A stretch of DNA of 64,000 bases. Source: Moraxella canis. GTDB taxonomy: Bacteria > Pseudomonadota > Gammaproteobacteria > Pseudomonadales > Moraxellaceae. A model generated the notes under the pieces. The model had not been told where the DNA came from, did not search any database, and worked only from the letters and a program-made list of their open reading frames with translations. The translations under genes were made by a program, and so were the position numbers. Positions within the stretch are counted from its first letter, which is position 1, and each line of letters opens with the position of its first letter. The stretch is taken from assembly GCF_002014965.1 (NCBI RefSeq), contig NZ_MUXT01000006.1, positions 115,054 through 179,053 of the forward strand, written 5' to 3'. Shown piece after piece: positions 1-8,600 of the stretch.

Positions 1-789
1 GGAACGGTCTTTACCATGCCAACTTTCGGTAATTCCAGCGGTCTGCAGGGTGTAAGTGATGCATTGATAGCTGGTATTAACAGTGCTGCAGAGATGGACA
101 AGCAATATCAAGAACAGCTCCAGATCATCAGTGATGCACGTCAAGCGCAGCTAGATATCAATGCCGATTACGATCAGCAGGAGCGTGATTTGCTTGCGGC
201 GCACTTGGCAGCAAAGCGTGAGCTAACCATTCTTTCTGCCGAGCACATCACAAGCGGCCTATCTTCTGCTGCCAAGTCTATGTTTGGCGAACAGTCTAAA
301 GCATATCGAGCTTTATTTGCACTTGAACAAAGTGTGGCGATTGCAAGAAGTGGCGTAGCAATCCAACAAGCGATTGCCTTAGCATCAGCCAACCCTTTTC
401 CAATGAATTTAGCTGCAATGGGAACAGTGGTGGCTCAGACGGCGAGCATTATCGCGCGGATTAAATCTTTCAAAAATCCTGTCGTTGGTCAAGCCCACGA
501 CGGTATCCCCAGCGTACCGCGCGAAGGCACTTGGATTCTTGACAAGGGCGAGCGTGTGGTCAAGCCACGAGATAACGACCGCTTGACCAAGTTTTTGGAT
601 AACCCAAATCGCTTTATGCGTGGCGAGTCCAAAGTCATCATCAATAACTATAGCGGTGAGCCTGCCACGGCAACACAAGATCAAAACGGCGATCTGATCG
701 TCACCATCGGCAAGATGGTCGGTGATGCCATTGATTATAAGCTTGCCGAGCGTGATGCTAAATCACACCGCCAAGGCTGGGGGTACTAA
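1..789 (+). CDS. phage tail tape measure protein, 3' part only
   Basis: The reading frame is open through the left edge, so this is the C-terminal part of a longer protein; the first internal Met is at position 16. Tape measure proteins set tail length and help eject DNA. The visible part has Ala/Gln-rich helices, a hydrophobic stretch rich in Ala and Gly, and a C-terminal segment (HDGIPSVPREGTWILDKGERVV) typical of lambda-like tape measures. The TAA overlaps the ATG of the next gene (TAATG), and the next gene is M-like, as in the lambda order. The call rests on this context plus the C-terminal motif. Confidence 0.8.
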   Translation, partial: GTVFTMPTFGNSSGLQGVSDALIAGINSAAEMDKQYQEQLQIISDARQAQLDINADYDQQERDLLAAHLAAKRELTILSAEHITSGLSSAAKSMFGEQSKAYRALFALEQSVAIARSGVAIQQAIALASANPFPMNLAAMGTVVAQTASIIARIKSFKNPVVGQAHDGIPSVPREGTWILDKGERVVKPRDNDRLTKFLDNPNRFMRGESKVIINNYSGEPATATQDQNGDLIVTIGKMVGDAIDYKLAERDAKSHRQGWGY

Positions 790-1118
790 TGCAGACCTTT
801 GATTATAAGCTCAACATGGGTGCGTCGGTCGAGACCACCCAAACCGTGCTAAAAAACCAGTACAATGATGGCTATGTACAGCGTGTCAGCGTCGGTATCA
901 ATAATCGCCGTGAGTCTTGGTCAGGTACCAAGACGGGTGATTATCAGACGGTGATCAAGCCGATCATGGAGTTTATTGATGCACACAAAGGCGCTAAGCC
1001 CTTTTACTGGGTCAATCCCTTTGGTGTCAAAAATAAATACATTTGTGAGGGCTATAGCATTAGCCAACGCAAAGGCAGCTTTTGGCAGATCAGCTTAAAG
1101 CTTGAACAAGTGTTTTAA
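789..1118 (+). CDS. phage minor tail protein M-like
   Basis: A 109-aa protein that resembles the lambda gpM family of minor tail proteins, which act at the tail tip during tail initiation. Supporting features are the small size, the central segment GDYQTVIKPIMEFID and the aromatic PFYWVNPFG. It is translationally coupled to the tape measure gene by a one-base TAATG overlap. In lambda gpM is followed directly by gpL. Here an extra gene and a terminator come first. Confidence 0.8.
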   Translation: MQTFDYKLNMGASVETTQTVLKNQYNDGYVQRVSVGINNRRESWSGTKTGDYQTVIKPIMEFIDAHKGAKPFYWVNPFGVKNKYICEGYSISQRKGSFWQISLKLEQVF

Positions 1119-1155
1119 TTTTAACTCGACGACATCCATGTCGTTTACATCAACC

Positions 1156-1182
1156 AAGCCCTTGACAACCAAGGGCTTTTTT
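1156..1182 (+). terminator. intrinsic terminator after gene M
   Basis: AAGCCCTT (1156-1163) pairs with AAGGGCTT (1171-1178) across a 7-nt loop, and a run of T follows. It lies inside the tail operon, so late transcription must read through it, or the downstream gene must be transcribed separately. Confidence 0.7.
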
Positions 1183-1197
1183 ATATTGGAGGCAGTT

Positions 1198-1590
1198 ATG
1201 AGTGATGTAACCACTATCGAAACCGACGGCGAAAGCGTGCAAGTACAGCTAATGAGCCGTGAAGAAGCCAATCTAATCAGCAATTTCATCTCTCAAGTTG
1301 GGGTATGGATGGCAAATCATGGCGAGAAAGCAAATCATATCGAAATCGTTTACTACCCAGAAGACGACGGCTTTGAAGTCACGAACAACGAAGAAAACAA
1401 CGGCTTACTACGTCGTAACCGCGTCAGCGTGTTCCGTGGTGAGCTCATCGCCTGGGCATCACAGCAAACTCAACAGCTCAAAGGTTGGGATGGCTTGCGC
1501 AAAATCACCGCATTTGCTGTCGTATATCGCGATGGTGAATTTGGTGTACTGTGCAAGACCGCCGATACACAAATGACCGAGACCGTATAA
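1198..1590 (+). CDS. unrecognised phage accessory protein
   Basis: A 130-aa soluble protein of unknown function between the M and L tail genes. The start at 1198 was chosen because GGAGG lies just upstream; the frame is open back to 1102, but that would run through the terminator. The N-terminal third is acidic and the middle contains NNEENNGLLRRNRVSVFRGE. There are no membrane segments or motifs I can name. A terminator upstream and the absence of a counterpart in the lambda order suggest an added gene. It could be a tail accessory protein or cargo. Confidence 0.7.
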   Translation: MSDVTTIETDGESVQVQLMSREEANLISNFISQVGVWMANHGEKANHIEIVYYPEDDGFEVTNNEENNGLLRRNRVSVFRGELIAWASQQTQQLKGWDGLRKITAFAVVYRDGEFGVLCKTADTQMTETV

Positions 1591-1599
1591 GGAACAGTG

Positions 1600-2268
1600 A
1601 TGGCGTTAAGTGCAGATATCCAAAAACAATCCGTTGAAGGCTTGGTGATGCTCTACTGCCTTGACGCCCGTCGTCAAGGTGGCGATGTGTACTATTTTCA
1701 CAATCACGATAGCAATGTCATCACCTTCAAGGGTAAAGACTACGCACCAACAGCGGTGCAATCGATCGGACTTGAGACACGTGGCGATGGTAAAGCGAGT
1801 ACGCCGACCCTGGTGTTTGATAATAAGCTTGGTCAACATTGGGGAGGTATGCATGCTTTAACACTGCAGCGTGGTGATTTTGTTGGGGCGGTGCTCACCG
1901 TTTATACCACCCTTGCCAAGTATCTAATGAGCCCAAATCCAGAGTACAAAAAGCAAATTTGGTATGTGGAGCAAAAGAAGCGAGCCAACAGCCAAATTGT
2001 AGAGTTTGAGCTATCAAACCCTGTGGACTTCGGTCAATCCCAAATCCCCGTGCGGATGATTGGCCATCATTGCCACTGGGCGATGACAGGCGGTTATCGC
2101 GGTGAGTGCTGTGGCTATACAGGCACGGCGATGTACACAATCAATAATGAGCCAACGGACAATCCAGCACTGGATCGATGCAATGGATGGTTTGACGGCT
2201 GTGAAATCCGCCACGGCAAAGGCAATTCCTTACCATTTGGTGGCTATCCTGCAGCGGGGTTAATCTGA
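1600..2268 (+). CDS. phage minor tail protein L-like
   Basis: A protein of about 222 aa of the lambda gpL family, a tail-tip protein that binds an iron-sulfur cluster in lambda. The conserved Cys/His-rich part is visible (HHCHWAMTGGYRGECCGYTG), with further Cys residues towards the C-terminus (DRCNGWFDGCEIRHG). AAGGA at 1589-1593 is 6 nt from the ATG at 1600. A GTG at 1597 in the same frame is the alternative start but is too close to the ribosome binding site. Confidence 0.85.
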   Translation: MALSADIQKQSVEGLVMLYCLDARRQGGDVYYFHNHDSNVITFKGKDYAPTAVQSIGLETRGDGKASTPTLVFDNKLGQHWGGMHALTLQRGDFVGAVLTVYTTLAKYLMSPNPEYKKQIWYVEQKKRANSQIVEFELSNPVDFGQSQIPVRMIGHHCHWAMTGGYRGECCGYTGTAMYTINNEPTDNPALDRCNGWFDGCEIRHGKGNSLPFGGYPAAGLI

Positions 2269-2274
2269 TTGGTT

Positions 2275-2303
2275 TTGCCAAGTTGATTTATTCATGTTAG
2301 AAT
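2275..2303 (+). promoter_or_regulatory. sigma70-type promoter for the TPR/HEPN gene pair
   Basis: TTGCCA (2275-2280), a 17-nt spacer and TAGAAT (2298-2303) lie just after gene L and about 25 nt before the accessory pair. Both hexamers match consensus in four or five positions, with ideal spacing. It would allow expression in the lysogen independently of the late tail transcript. Confidence 0.6.
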
Positions 2304-2328
2304 AAAGAGCCGACCAATATAGAGATAT

Positions 2329-3120
2329 ATGATGAGTATTCAGCCAAAAACACGTACACTACAAGCTTTGGAGTATATTCAGGGTTATTGCGGCCCAACC
2401 AATCCTGAGCACTTAATGTATATTTCTTGGCTGAGGGATGCTGAAAAACTTTTATCGTCTGATAGATATGCAGCATACACACTGCAAGGCTTTGCCCATT
2501 TGTTAATGGGTAATATTGACGCAGCGCTTGAATCAATGCAATCAGCTTATCAAATAAAAAGTGATGGTGATGCAACACAAAACTACATCAACACTTTGCA
2601 TAAGGCTGGTTGCTTTTTGCAAAGTAACGAAATTTCACTACAAAGCCTACATCGCAATCCCTATTTGACTGGTGTTGTTCCGATGGTGATATATAATTCG
2701 ATAAATTTGCTAGATGGAGACCCTATCATACAAGCTGTTGACTTATATCAAGGTAGCGAAGCAAGAGACTACCTACTTGACAATAGTCGCTTGGCATTAG
2801 AGGAGATTGAATTTAGAATCTCTTTATTGGATCGGCTTGGTATCGGCAAAGAAGCGTTCATTAAAACCATGCAGTTATTGCAGCGTTTTTTATCCAAACA
2901 CTATGCAGGCTATAATGAGTTTATTGTAGCTGGCGAAGAAACAGAATTTGAGGATGTTTTGCGGATTCGCATGTTTTTATCTGGTGTAAATATTGATGAC
3001 GCCCTTGATTTGAATGATCTATTTATCGATGAACTGGTTGAAAGTGACACGCTGGAATACGATGAATATAAAAAAATACTGGTCAGTTTTATCCCTGTGC
3101 AACAAGGAGCAGGGGTATGA
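2329..3120 (+). CDS. TPR-like helical protein of a phage accessory gene pair
   Basis: A 263-aa protein, all-helical by eye. Residues about 48-90 read like a tetratricopeptide pair (QGFAHLLMGNIDAALESMQ followed by a second helix pair), and the C-terminal third is acidic. No catalytic motif, signal peptide or membrane segment is seen. A second in-frame ATG at 2332 is an alternative start. The coding sequence is visibly more AT-rich than the tail genes around it. The last four bases overlap the next gene (ATGA), so the two products are probably made together and may form a complex. I do not recognise a named family. The role is inferred only from the partner and position. Confidence 0.75.
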   Translation: MMSIQPKTRTLQALEYIQGYCGPTNPEHLMYISWLRDAEKLLSSDRYAAYTLQGFAHLLMGNIDAALESMQSAYQIKSDGDATQNYINTLHKAGCFLQSNEISLQSLHRNPYLTGVVPMVIYNSINLLDGDPIIQAVDLYQGSEARDYLLDNSRLALEEIEFRISLLDRLGIGKEAFIKTMQLLQRFLSKHYAGYNEFIVAGEETEFEDVLRIRMFLSGVNIDDALDLNDLFIDELVESDTLEYDEYKKILVSFIPVQQGAGV

Positions 3121-3503
3121 GTATTTGTGTTGATGACTTCTGCAGCTTTATCAATGCTGCTTTTGCCAATATGGATGAAAATTCATCAGAAATTATTCAT
3201 CGTAGCTATATTAATCGTAGTTACTATGCTATTTTTCATAATCTAAGATTGGCCATGAATAATGCAGGAATTGCTACCGATAAATTCAAAACTGGCTCAC
3301 ATCAAAACCTGTTCTACAGCTTGGATGAGTTGGCAAAAAATGATAAAAATCTACGCAAAATTGCCATCAAATACCGTAACTTTTTGACATTAAGGCACAA
3401 AGCGGATTATGCATTGGATGATGATATTGAGTGGCATGATGTTAAGCAGGTTCAAAAATATCTTGATGATTTGCCAAGTATGATAGCTACACACATTAAA
3501 TAA
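3117..3503 (+). CDS. HEPN-like protein of a phage accessory gene pair
   Basis: A 128-aa protein that resembles small HEPN proteins of the UPF0332 type: an NRSYYAIFHNLRLA helix at 33-46, then RNFLTLRHKADYAL at 87-100. R87 and H94 give an R-x6-H arrangement compatible with the HEPN ribonuclease motif, and the ADY triplet after it is typical of this group. HEPN proteins often act as RNases in toxin-antitoxin and abortive-infection systems. AAGGAG at 3104-3109 precedes the start, which overlaps the stop of the TPR-like gene. A terminator follows at once. RNase activity is inferred, not shown. It could also be a non-catalytic HEPN adaptor. Confidence 0.75.
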   Translation: MSICVDDFCSFINAAFANMDENSSEIIHRSYINRSYYAIFHNLRLAMNNAGIATDKFKTGSHQNLFYSLDELAKNDKNLRKIAIKYRNFLTLRHKADYALDDDIEWHDVKQVQKYLDDLPSMIATHIK

Positions 3504-3518
3504 ATCTATTTCTAAAAC

Positions 3519-3544
3519 AAACCACCCTATGGGTGGTTTTTTGT
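3519..3544 (+). terminator. intrinsic terminator after the TPR/HEPN pair
   Basis: AACCACCC (3520-3527) and GGGTGGTT (3531-3538) form a perfect 8-bp stem with a 3-nt loop, followed by a T run. Together with the promoter at 2275-2303 it makes the pair a self-contained transcription unit. Confidence 0.8.
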
Positions 3545-3556
3545 TGGACAAAATAA

Positions 3557-4339
3557 ATGCGACTATCTAAATCCCTCAAAGACGCCATCAAAGCCCATGC
3601 ACTTGATGCTTATCCGCACGAGTGCTGTGGCTTGATTGTGCGAAATACTTTTGATGGCGAGCTTGACTATATTCGCATGGCGAATATCAGCTATGACCCT
3701 GCAAATCATTTTGAGATTGACCCTGCTGAATATGCCGAGATTGAATTTAACTTTGGGATCCAAGCCATCGTACATAGCCACCCAGATGGTGAGCCTATGC
3801 CGTCTGAGCCTGACCGTGTGCAGATGGCGTTACACGGCGTGCCGTGGGTGATTGCATCGGTCAATCATGGCGTGGTCAATATCCGCACCCACAAGCCCAA
3901 AGCCTACACCGCACCACTGGTCGGGCGTGAGTATGTGCATGGTCTGCAAGACTGCTATAGCCTAGTGCGTGATTATTATGAGCGCGAGTGCGGCTTGACG
4001 CTGTCAGATTATCCGCGAGCCGTGGACTGGTGGGAAGATGATCATAGCCCAAGCCTGTATGTTGAAAACTTTAAAACCGAAGGCTTTGTCGAAGTGCCAT
4101 TGTCCGACATCCAAAAGCATGATGTCATCATCTGCCGTGTCGGACGCACTTATCACCCCAATCATGCCTTGATTTATCTGGGTGATAGCGGTGAGCTAGC
4201 GAGCGAAAAAACACCGCCAATCTTTGGCAAAAACCTTGTCATCCACCATCCCCACGGGCGTAACTCCGTACGTGAAATTTTTGGAGAAAACTGGGCAAAA
4301 CGAGTGGCGATGGTGGTGCGACATCAGTCGATGTTTTGA
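3557..4339 (+). CDS. phage tail protein K-like, JAMM plus NlpC/P60 peptidase
   Basis: A 260-aa two-domain tail-tip peptidase of the lambda gpK family. The N-terminal JAMM metalloprotease half has E22 (HECCG), H73 and H75 (HSHP) and D86. The C-terminal NlpC/P60 half has the probable nucleophile C133 (QDCYSL) and H203 (NHALIYLGD). Such proteins process a tail-tip component or cut peptidoglycan during DNA entry. In lambda the neighbours are L upstream and I downstream. Here the TPR/HEPN pair lies before it and an opposite-strand cassette after it. Its last 16 bases overlap the RHH gene on the other strand. Confidence 0.88.
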   Translation: MRLSKSLKDAIKAHALDAYPHECCGLIVRNTFDGELDYIRMANISYDPANHFEIDPAEYAEIEFNFGIQAIVHSHPDGEPMPSEPDRVQMALHGVPWVIASVNHGVVNIRTHKPKAYTAPLVGREYVHGLQDCYSLVRDYYERECGLTLSDYPRAVDWWEDDHSPSLYVENFKTEGFVEVPLSDIQKHDVIICRVGRTYHPNHALIYLGDSGELASEKTPPIFGKNLVIHHPHGRNSVREIFGENWAKRVAMVVRHQSMF

Positions 4340-4527
4340 GCGGCGTACATCTGCAAAGCTTCGGTGACGATTTGGGCTTGAGATTTGCCCGTTTGTTTGG
4401 ACAATGCTTTGACCAGCGCTACCGTGTCTTCGTGCAGCTTAAACGCTTTATTGACGACGCCACGGCGCGCCATGGATGCTTCGTTGATTTCACGGCGCGT
4501 CTTGGGATTTGAGACGATTTTTGGCAT
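4324..4527 (-). CDS. ribbon-helix-helix DNA-binding protein
   Basis: A 67-aa basic protein with an Arc/CopG-type fold by pattern: a beta strand (NKAFKLHED), then helix-turn-helix TVALVKALSKQTGKSQAQIVTEAL. Proteins of this kind bind DNA as dimers and often repress their own unit or act as antitoxins. It is convergent with and overlaps the 3' end of the K gene. AAGGA lies 6 nt before the start. The peptide gene at 4645-4710 lies upstream on the same strand, so both may share one transcript. A natural operator candidate is the 14-bp inverted repeat at 4821-4860. That link is inference. Confidence 0.7.
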   Translation of the reverse strand: MPKIVSNPKTRREINEASMARRGVVNKAFKLHEDTVALVKALSKQTGKSQAQIVTEALQMYAAQNID

Positions 4528-4644
4528 AACAATCCTTGATTTTTACGCTAAAATTGATTAAGATTAAGGGGCAGGTTAGGCAAGACCGCTAATCTCACCT
4601 AACCCCCAATCAAACTATTAACGGTAGCTTGATTGGCTTGCTAT

Positions 4645-4710
4645 CTAGTACGCATTATTGCTAATGAGTAGCAGGATAACAATGACGATGAGTTGGATTA
4701 GAGCCTTCAT
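4645..4710 (-). CDS. 21-aa hydrophobic peptide, Ibs-like type I toxin candidate
   Basis: This gene is too short for usual gene calling. The peptide begins MKALIQLIVIV and ends LLLISNNAY. It is a single membrane-spanning stretch with one Lys at the start, and closely resembles the E. coli Ibs toxins (for example IbsC, recalled as MMRLVIILIVLLLISFSAY), which insert in the inner membrane and are silenced by antisense Sib RNAs. A strong ribosome binding site (AAGGAG, 6 nt before ATG) and a consensus promoter about 80 nt upstream support real expression. Hairpins in the leader (GATGGG/CCCATC) and after the stop (CCAATCAA/TTGATTGG) fit a structured toxin mRNA. Toxicity and an antisense RNA are not shown. 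Confidence 0.65.
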   Translation of the reverse strand: MKALIQLIVIVILLLISNNAY

Positions 4711-4797
4711 CGTCTGCTCCTTTTTTGTTGATGGGTGTAAGCCCATCGGCTCATCGAGTAGCAAAACTACCTAAGCGTTATTGCTCCGATGGTTTAT

Positions 4798-4826
4798 ATT
4801 ATAGGGTATCCTACACCAAAAGTCAA
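4798..4826 (-). promoter_or_regulatory. consensus sigma70 promoter for the Ibs-like peptide
   Basis: On the minus strand TTGACT (4826-4821) is followed by 17 nt and a perfect TATAAT (4803-4798). This is one of the best promoters in the window. It predicts a start near 4790 and a leader of about 80 nt. The -35 lies inside one arm of the inverted repeat at 4821-4860. Confidence 0.75.
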
Positions 4827-4866
4827 ATAATTTAGGCAAAAACGCATAAATTATTTGACTTTTTTT
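4821..4866. repeat. 14-bp perfect inverted repeat with T run
   Basis: AGTCAAATAATTTA (4821-4834) and its exact complement (4847-4860) flank a 12-nt spacer, with six T after the right arm. It can be read two ways. As RNA on the plus strand it would be an AT-rich terminator, ending either leftover K-gene transcription or an antisense RNA over the peptide gene. As DNA it covers the -35 of the minus-strand promoter and would make a fitting operator for the adjacent RHH protein. Confidence 0.7.
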
Positions 4867-4879
4867 ACATTCAAAAATC

Positions 4880-4908
4880 ACCGCTTATCATCTGATAGGC
4901 GGTTTTTT
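4880..4908 (+). terminator. intrinsic terminator before gene I
   Basis: ACCGCTTATCA (4880-4890) and TGATAGGCGGT (4893-4903) pair over 11 bp with a 2-nt gap (the real loop is larger), then T6. It is the third terminator inside the tail gene cluster. Confidence 0.7.
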
Positions 4909-4922
4909 AATGGGTAAAATTT

Positions 4923-5621
4923 ATGAAAACCATTGAACTACACGGCATCTTGGCAAAGAAATTTGGGCGATTTTTTAGGCTTGATGTCAAAAGTGCCAAA
5001 GAAGCCAGCCATGCACTGGCTTGTCAGATCCCTGCTTACAAGGCGTTTATGCTTGAGTCTGAGCGTCTGGGATATCGCTTTGCCGTGTTTAACGGCAAAA
5101 AACGCACACAGGCGACCAACATTGGCGAGCGTGAACTTGACTACCGTACAAGCAGCGATCACATCCATATCGTTCCCAGAGTGGTGGGCAGTGGCGGTAA
5201 AGCTGCTGGCTGGATTCAGACCATCGCAGGTGTTGCCATGATCGTGGCAGGGATTGTTGGTACGCCATTCACGGGTGGCACATCCATGTCATTGGTCGCA
5301 GCGGGTGTGGGGATGCTTGCCAGCGGCGTGGCGACCCTGCTTGCACCGACGCCTGATGTCGCAGTTGATAATGAAGACGGCAACAAGCCGAACAATGGAT
5401 TTGGTGGCGCTGTGACCACTACCGCACAAGGCAATCCAGTGCCTATCTTGTACGGTCGCAGACTGATTGGTGGCTTTATCGTCTCAGCCGGCATTACCGC
5501 TTATGACAAGACGATCGATGGTGGCGTGCGTGTGCATAATCACAGCGGCGATATTAATGCTAAGGGCATTGCTGGCAATATGATCAAAAGATCAATGGCA
5601 GAAGTCAGAAAATCATTGTAA
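4923..5621 (+). CDS. phage tail assembly protein I-like
   Basis: A 232-aa protein of the lambda gpI family, needed for assembly of the tail tip. The N-terminal half has the family segment GRFFRLDVKSAKEASHALA, and the middle has a Gly/Ala-rich hydrophobic region (about residues 98-140). The C-terminal part contains GNPVPILYGRRLIGG. The region from about residue 200 onward is less conserved. It lies directly before J, as in lambda, with a 17-nt gap. Confidence 0.87.
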   Translation: MKTIELHGILAKKFGRFFRLDVKSAKEASHALACQIPAYKAFMLESERLGYRFAVFNGKKRTQATNIGERELDYRTSSDHIHIVPRVVGSGGKAAGWIQTIAGVAMIVAGIVGTPFTGGTSMSLVAAGVGMLASGVATLLAPTPDVAVDNEDGNKPNNGFGGAVTTTAQGNPVPILYGRRLIGGFIVSAGITAYDKTIDGGVRVHNHSGDINAKGIAGNMIKRSMAEVRKSL

Positions 5622-5638
5622 TTTTTTTGGGGTAAATC

Positions 5639-8600
5639 ATGCAAATTATCGGTGCAAAAAAGGGAAAACAAGCAGCCAAGCCTTATATCATGCCTGACAA
5701 TATGCAATCAGGCAATGAGGTTGGCGTCGTCTATGGGCTTGGCGAAGGTGAGATTTTGGGCTTGGTCGATGGGGGCAGGTCTATCTATCTAGATGGCACG
5801 CCACTGATTAATGACAACGGCGGTGAGAACTTCGCCGGTGTGAGCTGGGAGATGCGTCACGGCACGATTGACCAAGAACACCTGCACGGCTTTCCAGCGG
5901 TCGAGAATGAGACTGGTGTCAATGTCGAGCTACGCCATGACCGCCCATTTGTGCGTCAAATCCGCAACACCAAGCTATCAGCAGTGGTCATTCGCTTGGG
6001 CTTTGGGGCGATTTTTACCGCCAAGGATAACGGCGATCGTGTTGGTCACACCATTGAATATGCCGTCGATGTACAGACCGATGGCGGTGTATGGCGTGAA
6101 GTGCTTGCTACCAAATTTAGCGGCAAAGCATCACAAGGCTACAAACGCAGTCACCGCATTGACTTACCCACCGCTAAGAGCAACTGGACAATCCGTGTGC
6201 GTCGCATCACCGCCAATAAAGACAGCGAGATGATTGGCGATCGCATGACCATCGATGCACTCACCGAAGTGCTTGATGCCAAGCTACGCTATCCATGCAC
6301 GGCACTGATTGGCTTACGCTTTAATGCTGAGAGTTTTAATAATATCCCAAAATTCGCCGCTGAATGCCACGGCATGATTATCCAAGTGCCGAGCAACTAT
6401 GACCCAGTCAGCCGTACTTACTCAGGATTGTGGGACGGTACTTTTAAGCTTGCCTACAGCAATAACCCCGCTTGGATTTATTATGACCTGTGCACCGCTC
6501 GTCGCTATGCACTGGGTGATCGGCTGATTGGCCATCTGGACAAGTGGAGCCTGTATCGTGTGGCACAGTACTGCGACGAAATGGTCGATGATGGCCGTGG
6601 TGGTCGTGAGCCTCGTTATGCGTGCAATGTCTATCTGCAGCAGCGTGAAGATGCGTATAAGATTTTGCAAAATATCGCAGGGATTTTCCACGCACTAACA
6701 TATTGGGATGGTGAGCAAATTATCGTCGATGCTGATTTGCCAAAAGATGTGCTATACACCTTCAGCCGTGCCAATATCATCGGTGATTTTGAGTACTCAG
6801 GCACTGCCAATTATGCACGACATACTCAAATCAAAGTCGCTTGGGATGACCCAGATAATGAGTACAAAACTACTTATGAGATTGTCCCAGACCTGCAAGC
6901 CATCGCCAAATACGGCGTAAAAACCCTTGATATGTCTGCCTTTGGCTGCACTAGTCAGGCTCAGGCGATACGCCTTGGCAAGTGGGCACTACTGTCTGAA
7001 GCACTTGAGACGCAGACGGTGACATTTAGTGTCGGGCTAGACGGCTATTTGCCCCACGTGGGCTCAGTGATTGCCGTGTCTGATCATGTGCTGGCAGGTC
7101 GTGACAATGGCGGTCGTGTACAAGCCATCGACGGCAATGTCATCACCCTAGATCGTGCCATCACCAAAAGCTTGGCAAGTGGCGATCTGCTGATGATCAA
7201 TGGCAATGATGGCGTCACTGAGACACGCACCATTACCGCCATCAATGGCAATAAAATCACCGTGCAGACCGCCTTTGAACGTGCCGAAGTTGATGCCGTG
7301 TGGGCGATGGATAGTGCTGATTTGCAGACGCTCAAACTGCGTGTGATGTCGATTGTGCAGTCTGAGCCTGCCAAGTTTACCATCACAGGCGTTGAGTACA
7401 ACCCTGACAAATTTGTCGCTGCTGAGATTGATATCCGTGCCCAGCCAAAGCCTGTGAGCGTCATCCCAACGGCGGTGATTAGCGCGCCTGAGACAGTGAC
7501 CATCAGCCAATCGGTGCGTGTCGAGCAAGGTGTCAGTATCACCAAGCTAAGCATTGATTGGTCACAAGTCATCGGTGCGGTGGCGTATCGTGTCGAGTGG
7601 CGTACCGATGATAATGCGTGGATTGCACTGCCTAAGACCGCCAGCCAAACCATCGATATTGACAATGTCTATAGCGGTAACTATCAAGCTCGTGTGCGTG
7701 CAATCGACGCCTTTGATAACGAAAGCCTAGCCACATCAAGCCAAATTACTACCATCACAGGCAAAGTAGGCAAACCGCCACGCTTGGCACGGCTTACCGC
7801 CACTGGCAAGCTGTTTGGCATGGAATTGGCTTGGATATTTAACACAGGCTCTACCGATACCAATTACACAGAAATTCAAGTATCACCAGACGGTCGCTCA
7901 AATATCGCTACACTAGGGCAGTTTGCCTACCCAACCAACAGCCATACAATCACTGGTTTGCAAGGCAATTTACGCCAATTTTATCGTGCGCGTATCGTTG
8001 ATAAATTGGGCAATGTCAGCGATTGGACGGAATGGGTCAGTGGCACAACAAGCGCCGACGCAGGAAAAGTACTTGATATCTTATCTGGTCAAATTAGCCA
8101 AAGCCATCTTGATCAGTCACTGCGCACGCCGATTGCTAAGATACCGACGCTTGAAACAAACATCAGCAAAATCAATGTTGATTTGCCAAAGTTAAATCAA
8201 AGCATTGCTGATGAGCGCACGCGTATTAACAGCATCAATCAGCAGTTGCCGACGCTTAATCAAAGTATTGCTAATGCTCAAAGCACGCTTAATACTGCTG
8301 TTGCTAGTATCGACACAGAGAAAAATCGCATCAGCAGCGCGATTGTTGATATCAATGCGCTTAAGCAGTCTGACGGTGCTAAGACGCAAGAATTGCTTAA
8401 TCTGTCGCAAACTGTGGGCGGTCATACAAGCTCAATCCGTGAGCTTGGCGTAACCACAGGCGAGCTGTCACAACGCTACACTCAGCTAAAAACTGCATCG
8501 GATAATGCTAATAGCGAGATTACAGCGATTAAACAGACGCAAGCAGGGCAAGCGACAAGTATTGATAGACTGGGGGCGAAATTTGACAATTTGGCAGTTG

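Noticed and set aside
1118..1197. possible promoter TTGACA...TATATT before the 130-aa accessory gene
   Set aside because: The spacer is only 14 nt and the -35 lies in the loop of the terminator hairpin, so it is not convincing.
8192..8453. overlapping short frames on both strands inside gene J
   Set aside because: They come from the repetitive coiled-coil coding region of J and have no independent start signals.
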